From: Alphaproteobacteria bacterium | GTDB taxonomy: Bacteria; Pseudomonadota; Alphaproteobacteria; JANQMY01 | Length of the DNA: 64,000 nt | Reading direction: 5' to 3' | NCBI GenBank assembly: GCA_028289425.1 | Contig: JANQPL010000016.1 | Location: 124,001-188,000, forward strand | Part shown: piece after piece, positions 1 to 7,878 of the stretch | How positions within the stretch are numbered: the stretch's first letter is position 1 | Layout: every line of letters starts with the position of its first letter | Translations under genes and position numbers: made by a program | Notes under the pieces: generated by a model | The model's input: only the letters and a program-made list of their open reading frames with translations | Told to the model about the DNA's origin: nothing | The model's database searches: none

Positions 1-593
1 AAGGCCGGCGTCAGCGTGATCATCCGATGAAGCCGCGGCGATACTTCAAATCCGTTTTCGGACAGAAGGATCGCCGGCTCAAAAAGTTCCGCCCAAGGCA
101 AACGCCCATGCTCCTGATGGGCCTGCCACAACATGGCGATGGCGCCGGGCACCCCGACCGATCGGCCACTTTTGACGGCGGTCAGAAAATCAAAAGGTTG
201 GCCGTTGTCGTCCAGAAACAGTTCCGGCGTTGCCGCCGCCGGTGCCGTTTCCCGCCCGTCATAGGCAATCACTTTTTCCGTCTTGGGCGACCAATGCATG
301 AGGAACGCGCCGCCGCCAATGCCGGACGATTGTGGTTCCACCAGGGTCAGGACGGCTTGGATCGCAATGGCGGCATCTACCGCCGACCCGCCCTTTTTGA
401 GGATGTCGATGCCGGCTTGGCTTGCCAACGGATTGGCGGAACTGACCATTTGCGGCCCGTCGCCTTTCGGGGCGGCCGACGCCCCCTGAAACGGAACCCA
501 ATCTGGAATACCGCGGCCGTTGCTGCAGGCGGTAATGGCAAAAGCAATGAGCAGCGCCGCCAAAAGCCGAATCGAACTGTTGAGTTTGGTCAT
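1..593 (-). CDS. ggt: Gamma-glutamyltransferase, N-terminal part (runs off the window)
   Basis: Only the first 197 or so codons are inside the window; the gene continues past base 1. It starts at the ATG complementary to 591-593. The N-terminus is a hydrophobic segment ending in the lipobox I-T-A-C (Cys23), so this is probably a lipoprotein. After residue 45 the translation follows gamma-glutamyltranspeptidases closely: MVSSANPLASQAGIDILKKG, then GGSAVDAAIAIQ, LVEPQSSGIGGGAF and DGRETAPAAA. This family is made as a precursor that cleaves itself at a central Thr, which lies outside the window. It hydrolyses or transfers the gamma-glutamyl group of glutathione and related amides, normally in the periplasm. 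It is transcribed divergently from the aminopeptidase at 649. The family call is secure; substrate preference cannot be judged. Confidence 0.9.
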   Translation of the reverse strand, partial: MTKLNSSIRLLAALLIAFAITACSNGRGIPDWVPFQGASAAPKGDGPQMVSSANPLASQAGIDILKKGGSAVDAAIAIQAVLTLVEPQSSGIGGGAFLMHWSPKTEKVIAYDGRETAPAAATPELFLDDNGQPFDFLTAVKSGRSVGVPGAIAMLWQAHQEHGRLPWAELFEPAILLSENGFEVSPRLHRMITLTPA

Positions 594-648
594 GAGTGTT
601 TTTTCCGCCTGAGTTGACCGGGGCCTGCGCCCTGCCTTATATGCGCCC

Positions 649-1668
649 ATGTTTGACGTAGGACCGCGCAACCTTATCACCGATGTGAATGGGATAAAGG
701 TGGGCCATGCGCAAGACGCAAATGCGCTCACTGGCACCACCGTTCTTGCATCGGCCGGGCGCCTGGTCGCGGCTGTGGATGTGCGCGGCGGCGGGCCCGG
801 CACACGGGAGACCGATGCGCTCGACGCCAGCAATCTGGTGGACGCGCTGGATGCAATCGTGCTGTCGGGCGGCTCATCCTATGGCCTTGCCGCTGCGTCA
901 GGCGTGGCGGCCAAGCTGGGGGCTCAGGGGCAAGGCTATCAAATTCCCGGCGCACCGCTTGTGTCGCCCATCGTGCCGGCGGCAATTTTGTTTGACCTTT
1001 CTAACGGCGGAAACAAGGAGTGGGGCGAAGATCCGCCCTATGACCGGCTTGGGCGCGAGGCGTTCGACGCCTTGGCGGTCGACTTCCCTCTGGGCAATGT
1101 GGGCGCCGGATTGGGGGCCAAGGCCGGCGCCTATAAAGGGGGTGTCGGCAGCGCCTCCGCCGTCAATGACGCGGGCGTTCAGGTTGGCGCTTTGGTTGCG
1201 GTCAATCCGTTCGGCTCCCCGGTGATGCCCGGCTGTTCGGCGTTTTGGGCTTGGCCGTTTGAGCGGGATAAGGAATTCGGCGGCGCCCGCCCGCCGGCCG
1301 ATTATGACCCGGTGCAGTCGGGACTGCCCCAAGACACAAAGGCAGGGCCCATTCCCGGCGCGAACACCACCATCGGTATTGTTGCCACCAATGTGGCGCT
1401 GTCGCCGGCACAGATGAAACGGGTCGCCATGATGGCGCAGGACGGCTATGCCCGCGCCATTCGGCCGATCCACACCATGGGCGACGGTGATGTTGTGTTT
1501 TCGGTGACCACTGGCGAGTTGGTGCCCGATGACTCCCAACCGGGCATCGTCTCCCTTGTCGGATCGGTGGCGGCTGATTGCATGGCCCGCGCGATTGCAC
1601 GCGGCGTCTATGCGGCGGAAAGCATCGGTGCGATGAAAAGCTACCGCGATGTTTTTGGTGTTTCGTGA
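649..1668 (+). CDS. P1/S58-family aminopeptidase (DmpA-like)
   Basis: This 339-residue protein belongs to the DmpA/P1 (S58) N-terminal-nucleophile hydrolases. The N-terminal NLITDVNGIKVGHA block is the family hallmark, followed by VDVRGGGPGTRETDAL and the Gly-rich LSGGSSYGLAAASG. The family splits autocatalytically before a Ser or Thr nucleophile; the expected place here is the G-A-N-T-T stretch at about residues 238-241, followed by the conserved GIVATN. Members release N-terminal amino acids from peptides, amides or esters, and some act on beta-peptides or D-residues. There is no signal peptide, so it is probably cytoplasmic. It is divergent from the ggt-like gene, so the two may share a promoter region and both act on small amides, which is inference. 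Confidence 0.9.
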   Translation: MFDVGPRNLITDVNGIKVGHAQDANALTGTTVLASAGRLVAAVDVRGGGPGTRETDALDASNLVDALDAIVLSGGSSYGLAAASGVAAKLGAQGQGYQIPGAPLVSPIVPAAILFDLSNGGNKEWGEDPPYDRLGREAFDALAVDFPLGNVGAGLGAKAGAYKGGVGSASAVNDAGVQVGALVAVNPFGSPVMPGCSAFWAWPFERDKEFGGARPPADYDPVQSGLPQDTKAGPIPGANTTIGIVATNVALSPAQMKRVAMMAQDGYARAIRPIHTMGDGDVVFSVTTGELVPDDSQPGIVSLVGSVAADCMARAIARGVYAAESIGAMKSYRDVFGVS

Positions 1669-1704
1669 AAACCGCGTTGCCGATTAGAGACCGTCAACTA
1701 CTTT

Positions 1705-1806
1705 GCCGCTCATCCCGGTCGCGCATGAAATGCGCGCACCGGGATCTCGCCGTATGACAGAGTGAGGTCCCGGATCTGCGCGACCTTCGGCCGCTAGTTC
1801 GGGACG
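1705..1806. repeat. Palindromic intergenic repeat between convergent genes
   Basis: Two hairpins lie in the gap between the convergent aminopeptidase and SLC13 genes. The first is 1714-1743, in which CCCGGTCGCGCAT pairs with ATGCGCGCACCGGG with one bulge. The second has GTCCCG at 1767-1772 pairing with CGGGAC at 1800-1805. The CATCCCGG-type edge resembles the elements at 15594, 37804 and 49082. It may act as a bidirectional terminator. Confidence 0.6.
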
Positions 1807-1834
1807 AGCGGATTACTCATCACTATATCTTCAA

Positions 1835-3274
1835 TCAAAAAATAATCGGTACAAGGATCGTTGCGGCGGCGCCGATCGCCAACAGTCCCAGCAGGTTCAT
1901 GTAGATACCCGCGCGCATCATGTCGCGGATCTGCAATCGTTCTGAGCCGAACACAATCGCATTGGGTGGTGTGGCCACGGGCAGCATAAAGGCGCAACTT
2001 GCGGCCATGGCGGCCGGCGCGGCAAGGGTCAGTGGCGCGATGCCCGCACCGTCGGCGACCGCCGCGATCACGGGCAGAAAGGCCGCCGTGGTGGCGAGGT
2101 TGCTGGTGATCTCCGTCAGCAAAATGACCACGCCGGCGATCAGCAAAACGAAGATGAGGGAGGGTAGTATCGAGGCGTCGCCCAATTGGCCCCCCAGCCA
2201 GGCGGCAAGGCCCGTCTTGCTGATGGCGCCCGCAAGCGACAGGCCGCCTCCGAACAGAATCAAAACGCCCCAGGGCACTTTGCGCGTGTCGTCCCAGACC
2301 AGCAGGTTTCGGGCAGGCGCGACAGACCCGGCGGGAATGATGAACAACAGAATGCCGGCGGCGATGGCAATCCCGGGATCGGTTAAATTCGACAATCCGG
2401 GGACGGAGCTCAACAGCGGCCGCGTGATCCACAGAAGAGCGACCGACGCGAAGACAAGGCCGATGCGCCATTCCGCGGAAGATGCTTTGCCCAACGCATC
2501 GCGCGCCTCCTTCAATATCTGATGACCGGTACCCGGGTTTGCGGCCGGTGCGCTGCGATAGACAATCTGTGTCAGGACGATCCAACAGATGGGCAGCAGC
2601 ACCACGACTACCGGCATGGCCACCAGCATCCACTGGGCAAAGCCGATTTCGATATTGTAGGTCTCTTCAAAAAAACCCGACAGGAACGCATTGGGCGGTG
2701 TGCCCACCAGCGTGCCCATACCGCCGATGCTGGCGGAATAGGCAACGCCCAACAAAAGGCTTGTGGCAAATGCGCTGCGGACCGGGGCCTCGCTGTCTTT
2801 TTCACCGGTCACCACGGCGATGACCGACAAGGCGATGGGCAACATCATCATGGTGGTGGCCGTGTTGCTGATCCACATGCTCAAGAAAGCCGTTGCCAGC
2901 ATGAACCCGGCAACCAATCGGCTGGGGCTTGTCCCGGTACGAACGGCGATGTTGAGGGCAATGCGCCGGTGCAGATCCCAGCGCTGCATGGCGGCGGCAA
3001 TAAGGAATCCGCCCAGGAACAGATACACTAAGGGGTTGGCAAAGGGTGCCGCCGCTTCGCGGATAGGCATGATGTCCAGCAACGGAAATGCCGCCAGCGG
3101 AATAAGAGCCGTAGCGGAGATGGGGATGGCTTCCGTCGTCCACCACACGGCCATTAGCACGGCGACGGCCAGCGCCCGCCACGCTTCAGGCGCCAGCCCC
3201 TCCGGCGGGGGCACCAACAACACGCCAAAAAAGAGGAGGAGCCCGGCGATCAATCCGACCGGCACGTTGGCCAT
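1835..3274 (-). CDS. SLC13/DASS-family anion transporter
   Basis: This 479-residue polytopic membrane protein carries the two signatures of the divalent anion:sodium symporter family: WISNTATTMMMLP with SNT at 136-138, and a second repeat ITSNLATTAAFLP at about residue 390. These SNT loops bind Na+ and the carboxylate, phosphate or sulfate substrate in characterised members. About eleven hydrophobic segments are visible, starting at GLIAGLLLFFGVLLV. It lies 23 bp downstream of the lipoprotein gene at 3298 on the same strand, so the two are probably cotranscribed. Dicarboxylate or sulfate is the likely cargo; the sequence does not decide which. The start is the ATG at 3274. Confidence 0.88.
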   Translation of the reverse strand: MANVPVGLIAGLLLFFGVLLVPPPEGLAPEAWRALAVAVLMAVWWTTEAIPISATALIPLAAFPLLDIMPIREAAAPFANPLVYLFLGGFLIAAAMQRWDLHRRIALNIAVRTGTSPSRLVAGFMLATAFLSMWISNTATTMMMLPIALSVIAVVTGEKDSEAPVRSAFATSLLLGVAYSASIGGMGTLVGTPPNAFLSGFFEETYNIEIGFAQWMLVAMPVVVVLLPICWIVLTQIVYRSAPAANPGTGHQILKEARDALGKASSAEWRIGLVFASVALLWITRPLLSSVPGLSNLTDPGIAIAAGILLFIIPAGSVAPARNLLVWDDTRKVPWGVLILFGGGLSLAGAISKTGLAAWLGGQLGDASILPSLIFVLLIAGVVILLTEITSNLATTAAFLPVIAAVADGAGIAPLTLAAPAAMAASCAFMLPVATPPNAIVFGSERLQIRDMMRAGIYMNLLGLLAIGAAATILVPIIF

Positions 3275-3297
3275 GGCCTTGTAAATCCGCGGGCGCG

Positions 3298-4107
3298 TTA
3301 GTTGCCGCGCACCTTGGACTCAAGCTGGCGTAAATCCGTCTGCGCTTTTGAGATGAAGCGCTCTTTTTCTTCCACGAGCGGGCGGATGCGCGAGAGCATG
3401 TTTTGGATGCTCTGTTCGGTCTCATCGATATTGCCGCGTAGGATACCCAATTGCTGCGCGTCTTCCGACGCGATACCGCTCTCGAGCGGCAATTGCTCCT
3501 TTAGCGCCACCAAGTTTTTGTCTTCGCTGCGCAAGGACGATGCGGCCGCATTCAGCCCATTCAAATCCGACGTGACCTGGTTCAGGGCCGATTGGGTCGT
3601 GTTCCATTGGCCCATCAGCACGGGGTCGCCGGCAACGGCGCCCGCATCCAATTGCCCCACCAAAGCGTTTTTGGCGATCTCATATTGGGCAATGTTTTTC
3701 AGGTGCCGGTTTTGAACTTGGGAAAACTGCCGTTGGCTGATGGACGCGCGCGAGATCACCGCCTGCAAATTCTCTTGCGTGCTGGCGATGGTCAGCCCCG
3801 CCGGCGAATTGCTGGGCCGGACCGGTGCAAGCGCCACTGTTTGCTCAGCCACGTCGGAGGTTGTGTCTTGCGTTTCGGCCTCTGCCGTTTCTTCCGACGA
3901 TTTGGAGGACTCGTATTGAGGCCGATTGCGCACGGCTTCCCGGGGCCTTAAGCCCCCCACGCCCTGTTTAGAAACGCGCTTGCCCGACGTTTCTCGCGCG
4001 GATTCGCCTGTATCGCCGCGCTCGAACACGCCGGAAACGGTGTCGCAGGCGGAAAGTCCCAGGCAAAGGAGGCCGATCGTGCCCCATGTGGTGACGATTT
4101 TGTGCAT
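3298..4107 (-). CDS. Lipoprotein with coiled-coil region, unknown function
   Basis: This is a 269-residue protein of unrecognised family. A short N-terminal helix ends in the lipobox L-S-A-C (Cys21), indicating lipidation and export. Residues about 25-100 are polar, low-complexity and rich in Ser, Glu and Thr, probably a flexible tether. From about residue 105 to the end it is Gln/Glu/Lys-rich heptad-like helix (for example SQRQFSQVQNRHLKNIAQYE, and a final EKERFISKAQTDLRQLESK), predicted to be an extended coiled coil. It is adjacent to the SLC13 gene, but nothing ties the two functionally. It could be an envelope structural or scaffold lipoprotein, which is inference. Confidence 0.7.
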   Translation of the reverse strand: MHKIVTTWGTIGLLCLGLSACDTVSGVFERGDTGESARETSGKRVSKQGVGGLRPREAVRNRPQYESSKSSEETAEAETQDTTSDVAEQTVALAPVRPSNSPAGLTIASTQENLQAVISRASISQRQFSQVQNRHLKNIAQYEIAKNALVGQLDAGAVAGDPVLMGQWNTTQSALNQVTSDLNGLNAAASSLRSEDKNLVALKEQLPLESGIASEDAQQLGILRGNIDETEQSIQNMLSRIRPLVEEKERFISKAQTDLRQLESKVRGN

Positions 4108-4327
4108 GGCCGCGCTCTACCCCCGATATTTCACCGAAATGCTGAAAACTGCCGCCAGATCTTACAGGCCCCCGACAAAGACGCAAATTGGGCAATTCGG
4201 CGCAAAGCCGGCGTGCGTGCCAGGCCGTGCTTGCCTTCGGCAGGGCTTCCCGTTAATGTCGCGCGCTTTCAAAGCAGCCCCTAAAGGCTCAGGCCGCGGC
4301 CGGTCGTCGACCGGCCAGGCAAATCAG

Positions 4328-4404
4328 GCACCGGTAGCTCAGCTGGATAGAGCACTAGACTACGAATCTAGGGGTCGGGAGTTCGAATCTTCCCCGGTGC
4401 GCCA
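4328..4404 (+). tRNA. tRNA-Arg (anticodon ACG)
   Basis: A full cloverleaf can be folded. The acceptor stem GCACCGG pairs with CCGGTGC, the D arm is GCTC/GAGC, the anticodon stem CTAGA/TCTAG encloses loop CTACGAA with anticodon ACG, and the T arm is GGGAG-TTCGAAT-CTTCC with one G-U pair. The CCA tail is encoded at 4402-4404. It reads CGN arginine codons after A-to-I editing of the wobble base. The sequence just downstream changes to lower GC and unknown genes, so this tRNA may mark an integration site. Confidence 0.97.
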
Positions 4405-5000
4405 CTAGCGTTTCTTGGCGAGCGTAGCGAGCACTAGAAATGCTTGTGTCCGCCGAAGCTTTAGCGAAGGCGGACCGGTTTCGTAACCTCTACAAGTTGG
4501 CCCACCATTCCGGACACATAGGTGACAGTCCAGCCTACGCTAAAGCTTCGGTTTGGCGGGTTGTACCGGAGACACGGGTAACACATTTGGATTGACACAC
4601 CGCGCAAGCGCTGGCGCTGCGGGATGGGTTAGCCGGGGTTCGAGTCTTCTGGTTTGATCATCAGAATATCCAAGATCGTATTGCATAAAACTGACGAGCC
4701 AGATTTGGTCGTCGGCTTGCTCGACGCCGACCTATTGGCCGGCTTCCATTCTCCATAGCTGGCACGTTTAATAAGAGGGCGAAACAAAGATTGAGCTGAA
4801 GATCATCTGGCAATAGCTGTGTTATAGCGATTTTGTTCGACCGTATACTGTGGAATTGACATAGGAGAAGACTCAGCTTCTAAGGAAAAATGGACTTGAT
4901 GAGTTTGAGCGCGCTTATGACCTCGCTGCGAGCTGTGCCGACATGCTCAGTGTTTTAAAGCCGGAGCTTAATCACCAGCGGATCAAAAAGGCTGCAAGCA
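4405..5000. other. Gene-poor stretch after the tRNA with palindromes and IS-like end motifs
   Basis: No convincing complete gene is visible here. A hairpin GTCCGCC (4448-4454) / GGCGGAC (4469-4475) lies near the start. The 14-mer CCGAAGCTTTAGCG at 4453-4466 recurs as its exact reverse complement at 4538-4551. On the minus strand two related 18-mers, TGTCACCTATGTGTCCGG (4510-4527) and TGTTACCCGTGTCTCCGG (4566-4583), match at 14 of 18 positions and are 56 bp apart. From memory, such motifs resemble sequence at the ends of IS481-family elements, but no transposase remains. A stretch around 4638-4652 loosely resembles a tRNA T-arm. Confidence 0.5.
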
Positions 5001-5011
5001 ATGCCGTATGA
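4865..5011 (+). pseudogene. Possible 5'-damaged small gene upstream of the 262-residue protein
   Basis: After the in-frame TAG at 4862-4864, an open frame runs to TGA at 5009-5011 and reads like protein: KNGLDEFERAYDLAASC, ADMLSVLKPELNHQR, then IKKAASNAV. The only ATG in this frame lies two thirds of the way in. A well-placed AGGAG sits at 4863-4867, and an ATG at 4890 is in another frame that stops after 22 codons. A single-base frameshift near 4885-4892 would join that ATG to the good frame. The end overlaps the next start by 11 bp, as in a coupled gene pair. It may be a degraded first gene of a two-gene unit; function unknown. Confidence 0.35.
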
Positions 5012-5789
5012 TTTTCATGACCTACATGGAGAGTACACAGATCTCTATCAGGCGGTGATGTATTCCAATTCTACTTTCTTCGAAGAAAATCTACGTCGAT
5101 TTCTTGAGTTTATTGATGAACAGGCACCATACGCCGACGTAGCGGTCGAACTACAAAAGCTTGCTGACTTTCCGCCCTGGTACGAGACCCAAAAACAATC
5201 CAAGGGCAGTATGGTTGGTTCAGGGCGCTTAGAATGGCCCAAAAAACTTGATGCCAAGCTCGGGATGCAGATCGCCCTTTTTAAGCATTTTTCTGAGAAA
5301 AACGAGGCTTACATAGATTTTGGTCATCATTTTCTTGGGAGCAGCACGCATTTTGATGACATGGTGTCAGAAATTGGCTCGCAACTAATCGATACATTCT
5401 CGCGGGATTTTGAGCGTCTTGTCAGGCGGCGCCATGAGGCGATTTCGCAAGGGCGGGACATCCAATATGCCCCGGCTTCAGATCGCATTGTTCGTCTGGA
5501 CCACAATTCTCAAACCTATCAAGAAGCTATCGAATCTCTGAACGAACTCGTTCAAGAAGTTGCGAAAAGCAACTCGCTTGGTGGAGATCCTGAGGAGAAA
5601 GAGCGAACCCTAGCAGAGTTAAAGGCCGTACAGAGTTTGCTATCTGCTGTGAGTATCCGTGTAAGTCCTGTCATGACCACACTAAGGCCGGCGATTGGTT
5701 GGGTTGTGGGAACGGCCGGTGCAGGCATTATTGGAACACTTGCATACAACGCTTGGGAAAAGATCATGTTGCTGCTGGGGATTAGTTGA
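5001..5789 (+). CDS. Hypothetical protein with C-terminal membrane segment
   Basis: This is a 262-residue protein of no family I can name. The N-terminal two thirds is mixed, charged and aromatic (for example DFPPWYETQKQ and HHFLGSSTHFDDMVSEIGSQ). A C-terminal module of about 90 residues starts at LDHNSQTYQEAIESLNEL, continues with a Gly-Asp-Pro-Glu-Glu-Lys acidic turn and helix, and ends in the single hydrophobic helix IGWVVGTAGAGIIGTLAYNA. I recall similar L-D-H-N-S...EKE...L modules at the C-termini of other unannotated bacterial proteins, as a membrane-anchoring tail. Codon use is AT-richer than the flanking core genes, consistent with acquisition. It begins inside the end of the damaged frame at 4865. 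Confidence 0.65.
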   Translation: MPYDFHDLHGEYTDLYQAVMYSNSTFFEENLRRFLEFIDEQAPYADVAVELQKLADFPPWYETQKQSKGSMVGSGRLEWPKKLDAKLGMQIALFKHFSEKNEAYIDFGHHFLGSSTHFDDMVSEIGSQLIDTFSRDFERLVRRRHEAISQGRDIQYAPASDRIVRLDHNSQTYQEAIESLNELVQEVAKSNSLGGDPEEKERTLAELKAVQSLLSAVSIRVSPVMTTLRPAIGWVVGTAGAGIIGTLAYNAWEKIMLLLGIS

Positions 5790-6042
5790 CTTGAACCGCT
5801 TGTGTCTGAGTAAAACACCGGATAGGGACCAGTGGATTCAAGATATTGGCATGTCTGCCCTATGAGGTACGATATATTGTTGGTTTGGCGGCGGAATCAG
5901 CGTAATATTCCTTACACCAACTTTGTCAACTAATACTCTTGCGCAGAGAACCAATTTGGTTTACGACAATTTCCTCGGTACTGGGACTCCTCAATTTTCC
6001 GACTTGTAGAAAATTAAAGGAGTCCCAGCCCTTGGGGGCATG
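5790..6042. other. Non-coding gap with a long hairpin
   Basis: No gene is visible. A strong hairpin lies at 5981-6028: CTGGGACTCCT pairs perfectly with AGGAGTCCCAG (11 bp), and after a small internal mismatch AATTTTC (5993-5999) pairs with GAAAATT (6009-6015), leaving a 9-nt loop. It sits between the plus-strand gene ending at 5789 and the minus-strand small gene ending at 6043, where a shared terminator would be expected, but no T-tract follows on either strand. Confidence 0.55.
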
Positions 6043-6156
6043 CTAGTGGATACTCAAGGCCGTTGCCCATCCGAACGCTGCAACAGCAGTTAGGGTAACA
6101 ACGAAAGTAGCCACAACCCACTTAACCCACCAAGGATCATGCTTACCATTATCCAT
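6043..6156 (-). CDS. 37-residue single-pass membrane protein
   Basis: This small gene reads MDNGKHDPWWVKWVV followed by a hydrophobic helix ATFVVTLTAVAAFGWATAL and ends S-I-H. The short charged N-terminus followed by W-W-V-K-W and one transmembrane segment is typical of small bacterial membrane proteins. The start is backed by a textbook ribosome site: ACGGAGG lies 5 bases before the ATG complementary to 6154-6156. Its leader contains an inverted repeat, GCCAGCG/CGCTGGC, around 6194-6222. No family is recognised. It may be a toxin-like or regulatory small membrane protein, but no antitoxin partner is evident. Confidence 0.6.
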   Translation of the reverse strand: MDNGKHDPWWVKWVVATFVVTLTAVAAFGWATALSIH

Positions 6157-6332
6157 GGTAGCCTCCGTAGGTTAAATTCGGAAACCACATCAAGCCAGCG
6201 GAGATCTGGACTCTTCGCTGGCTCGTTTGTTTCCAATTCAAGGTTAACACATGAATCCTGGCGTTGGGAGTCGAATGACCCAAACTCGACTTCGAAGTTA
6301 GTGTCTAGGGTTATCGTTAGGTCGTTCGAAGA

Positions 6333-6803
6333 GTGGCAAAGAAACGGGTTCCAGAACCGAGCGAGACTGGAGCGAAACGGGTACCTAACTCGTTGAGAGA
6401 AGTGCTCTTTCTTATTCTCAATGATCAGTATGGTGGCACTGCCACCAAGTTGAGACCATTTTTGGAAGCCGCATACGTGAAGTACCACCCCACCGGTAAA
6501 AATGTGCCGCAGAAACTCGAGCACGATTACATATCGAGAATAGAAGACGGATTGAGTGATCTGCCTTATTGGCAGATCGAAGCATTTGCGGCGGCGTCCG
6601 GCTTGCCTGCAGGTGTATTGCTGTTGTTCTCCCGCTTTCGGTCAAACGTGCGCCCATCGCCAGATCGAGAAAGAAATGTGGAAGAAAACCAAAAGATCAT
6701 CTTCGCCCTGAGAGAGATTCTTGACAGTCTAAATCCCGAAGCAGACTTCGATGAAACTTTGCTAAGAGATTGGACTGATCAGTTTCGGAAAAACGGTCTG
6801 TGA
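6333..6803 (+). CDS. Hypothetical protein, possible XRE-like helix-turn-helix
   Basis: This 156-residue protein appears to start at GTG 6333; the Shine-Dalgarno match is weak, so the start is uncertain. The central part, EHDYISRIEDGLSDLPYWQI followed by EAFAAASGLPAGVLLLFSRF, resembles the second half of an XRE/Cro-type HTH, where I-S-R-I-E-x-G is the recognition-helix end and L-A...G-V-P follows. The N-terminal part, LREVLFLILNDQYGGTATKL, could supply the first helix. The C-terminus is acidic and helical. It is a lone plus-strand gene in the low-GC stretch, divergent from the 37-residue gene, which it might control. This is inference. Confidence 0.55.
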   Translation: MAKKRVPEPSETGAKRVPNSLREVLFLILNDQYGGTATKLRPFLEAAYVKYHPTGKNVPQKLEHDYISRIEDGLSDLPYWQIEAFAAASGLPAGVLLLFSRFRSNVRPSPDRERNVEENQKIIFALREILDSLNPEADFDETLLRDWTDQFRKNGL

Positions 6804-6930
6804 AAATTGGTAACTGGCTTGTTAGGACCTGTCAGTCTTTCCTCCTTTAGATTCACAAACGAATTGAAACTACGGATCAACGCGTGATGCTGAAGCGCCG
6901 GGCGGGGCGTGGTGATGGAGACTGTTGCCC

Positions 6931-7878
6931 ATGCCCGCATCGCTGAACGCCATATTGCCGGTGATCGGTTTGATCGCCGTCGGTTTCTTCGCCGTGCGCC
7001 GCGGTGTGTTTGCCGAAAAACAAACGGACATTCTCAACCGGTTCGTGTTCGTCATTGCAGCGCCCGCTTTGTTGTTCCGCAACACGGCGCTCACCGAAAT
7101 TCCGGACGTGATCCCTTGGGGGCTTTGGCTCTCCTATTACGGCAGCATGTTTTCTGCGATGGCGGTGGGGGTCGCGGTCAGCTACCTGTTCTCGCCGGAG
7201 CGCAACTTCGCGGAACGCACGATCATCGGTTTCGGCAGCGGCTTTTCCAATACGGTAATGCTGGGCATCCCTGTGCTGCTCACGGCCTTCGGGAAGGACG
7301 CCGGCACACCGCTGTTCTTGATCCTGGCCTTTCATGGGCTTCTATTCTTCACGGTCACGACCATCCTACTTGAACTGGCCACTCAGCACGCACCCACCTT
7401 GCGGGACATGGTGCCAGCGGTTTTGAGGTCTCTGTCCGGCCAGCAGGTGATGATCGCCTTGCTTGCCGGCGTGATTTGGAGCACCACGGGGCTGGGGCTT
7501 GCCGCCCCCATCGACCGCTTTCTCGAGTTGTTGGGCATGTCCGCCATTCCGGTCGCGCTGGTGGCGGTGGGCGGCACGCTCGCCACCGTGGAAGTGCGGC
7601 GCAGTGTCAATGTGGCGACCTATGTGAGCGCCATCAAATTGGTCGTGCATCCGTTGATTGCCTATGCGCTGGCGGCTTGGGTGTTCGGATTGCCGGGCCT
7701 ATGGGTGGCCGTGGTGACCGTGCTGGCGGCCATGCCCACCGGTGTGTTCACCAGCGTGTTCGCAACACGCTATGACGCGGCCCCTGGCGCCGCCTCCAGC
7801 ACCATCATGATTGCAACGCTTGGCGGGGCGGTGACGGTGGCGGTGTGGCTGAGCGTTTTCGGCGAGTATCTTCAGTAG
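6931..7878 (+). CDS. AEC-family (auxin efflux carrier type) permease
   Basis: This is a ten-helix membrane protein of about 315 residues. It opens MPASLNAILPVIGLIAVGFF and continues with the A-V-R-R-G motif after the first helix, the usual AEC pattern; later segments such as ALLAGVIWSTTGLGL and MPTGVFTSVFATRYD also fit. Bacterial AEC proteins export or import small organic acids (malate or malonate-like) by secondary transport; the substrate here is unknown. The ATG at 6931 is preferred because GGAG ends 10 bases before it; an in-frame TTG at 6925 is possible. The 3' end overlaps the convergent gene at 7805 by 74 bp. Confidence 0.85.
   Translation: MPASLNAILPVIGLIAVGFFAVRRGVFAEKQTDILNRFVFVIAAPALLFRNTALTEIPDVIPWGLWLSYYGSMFSAMAVGVAVSYLFSPERNFAERTIIGFGSGFSNTVMLGIPVLLTAFGKDAGTPLFLILAFHGLLFFTVTTILLELATQHAPTLRDMVPAVLRSLSGQQVMIALLAGVIWSTTGLGLAAPIDRFLELLGMSAIPVALVAVGGTLATVEVRRSVNVATYVSAIKLVVHPLIAYALAAWVFGLPGLWVAVVTVLAAMPTGVFTSVFATRYDAAPGAASSTIMIATLGGAVTVAVWLSVFGEYLQ

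Noticed and set aside
27-617. Plus-strand frame at the window start
   Set aside because: Opposite strand of the gamma-glutamyltransferase gene, which has family motifs and a lipobox.
6090-6524. Minus-strand frame of 144 codons in the accessory stretch
   Set aside because: It overlaps the start of the HTH-like gene and the better-supported 37-residue gene, has no ribosome site and mixes very different composition. Part of it (about 6180-6320) reads somewhat like protein, so rejection is not firm.
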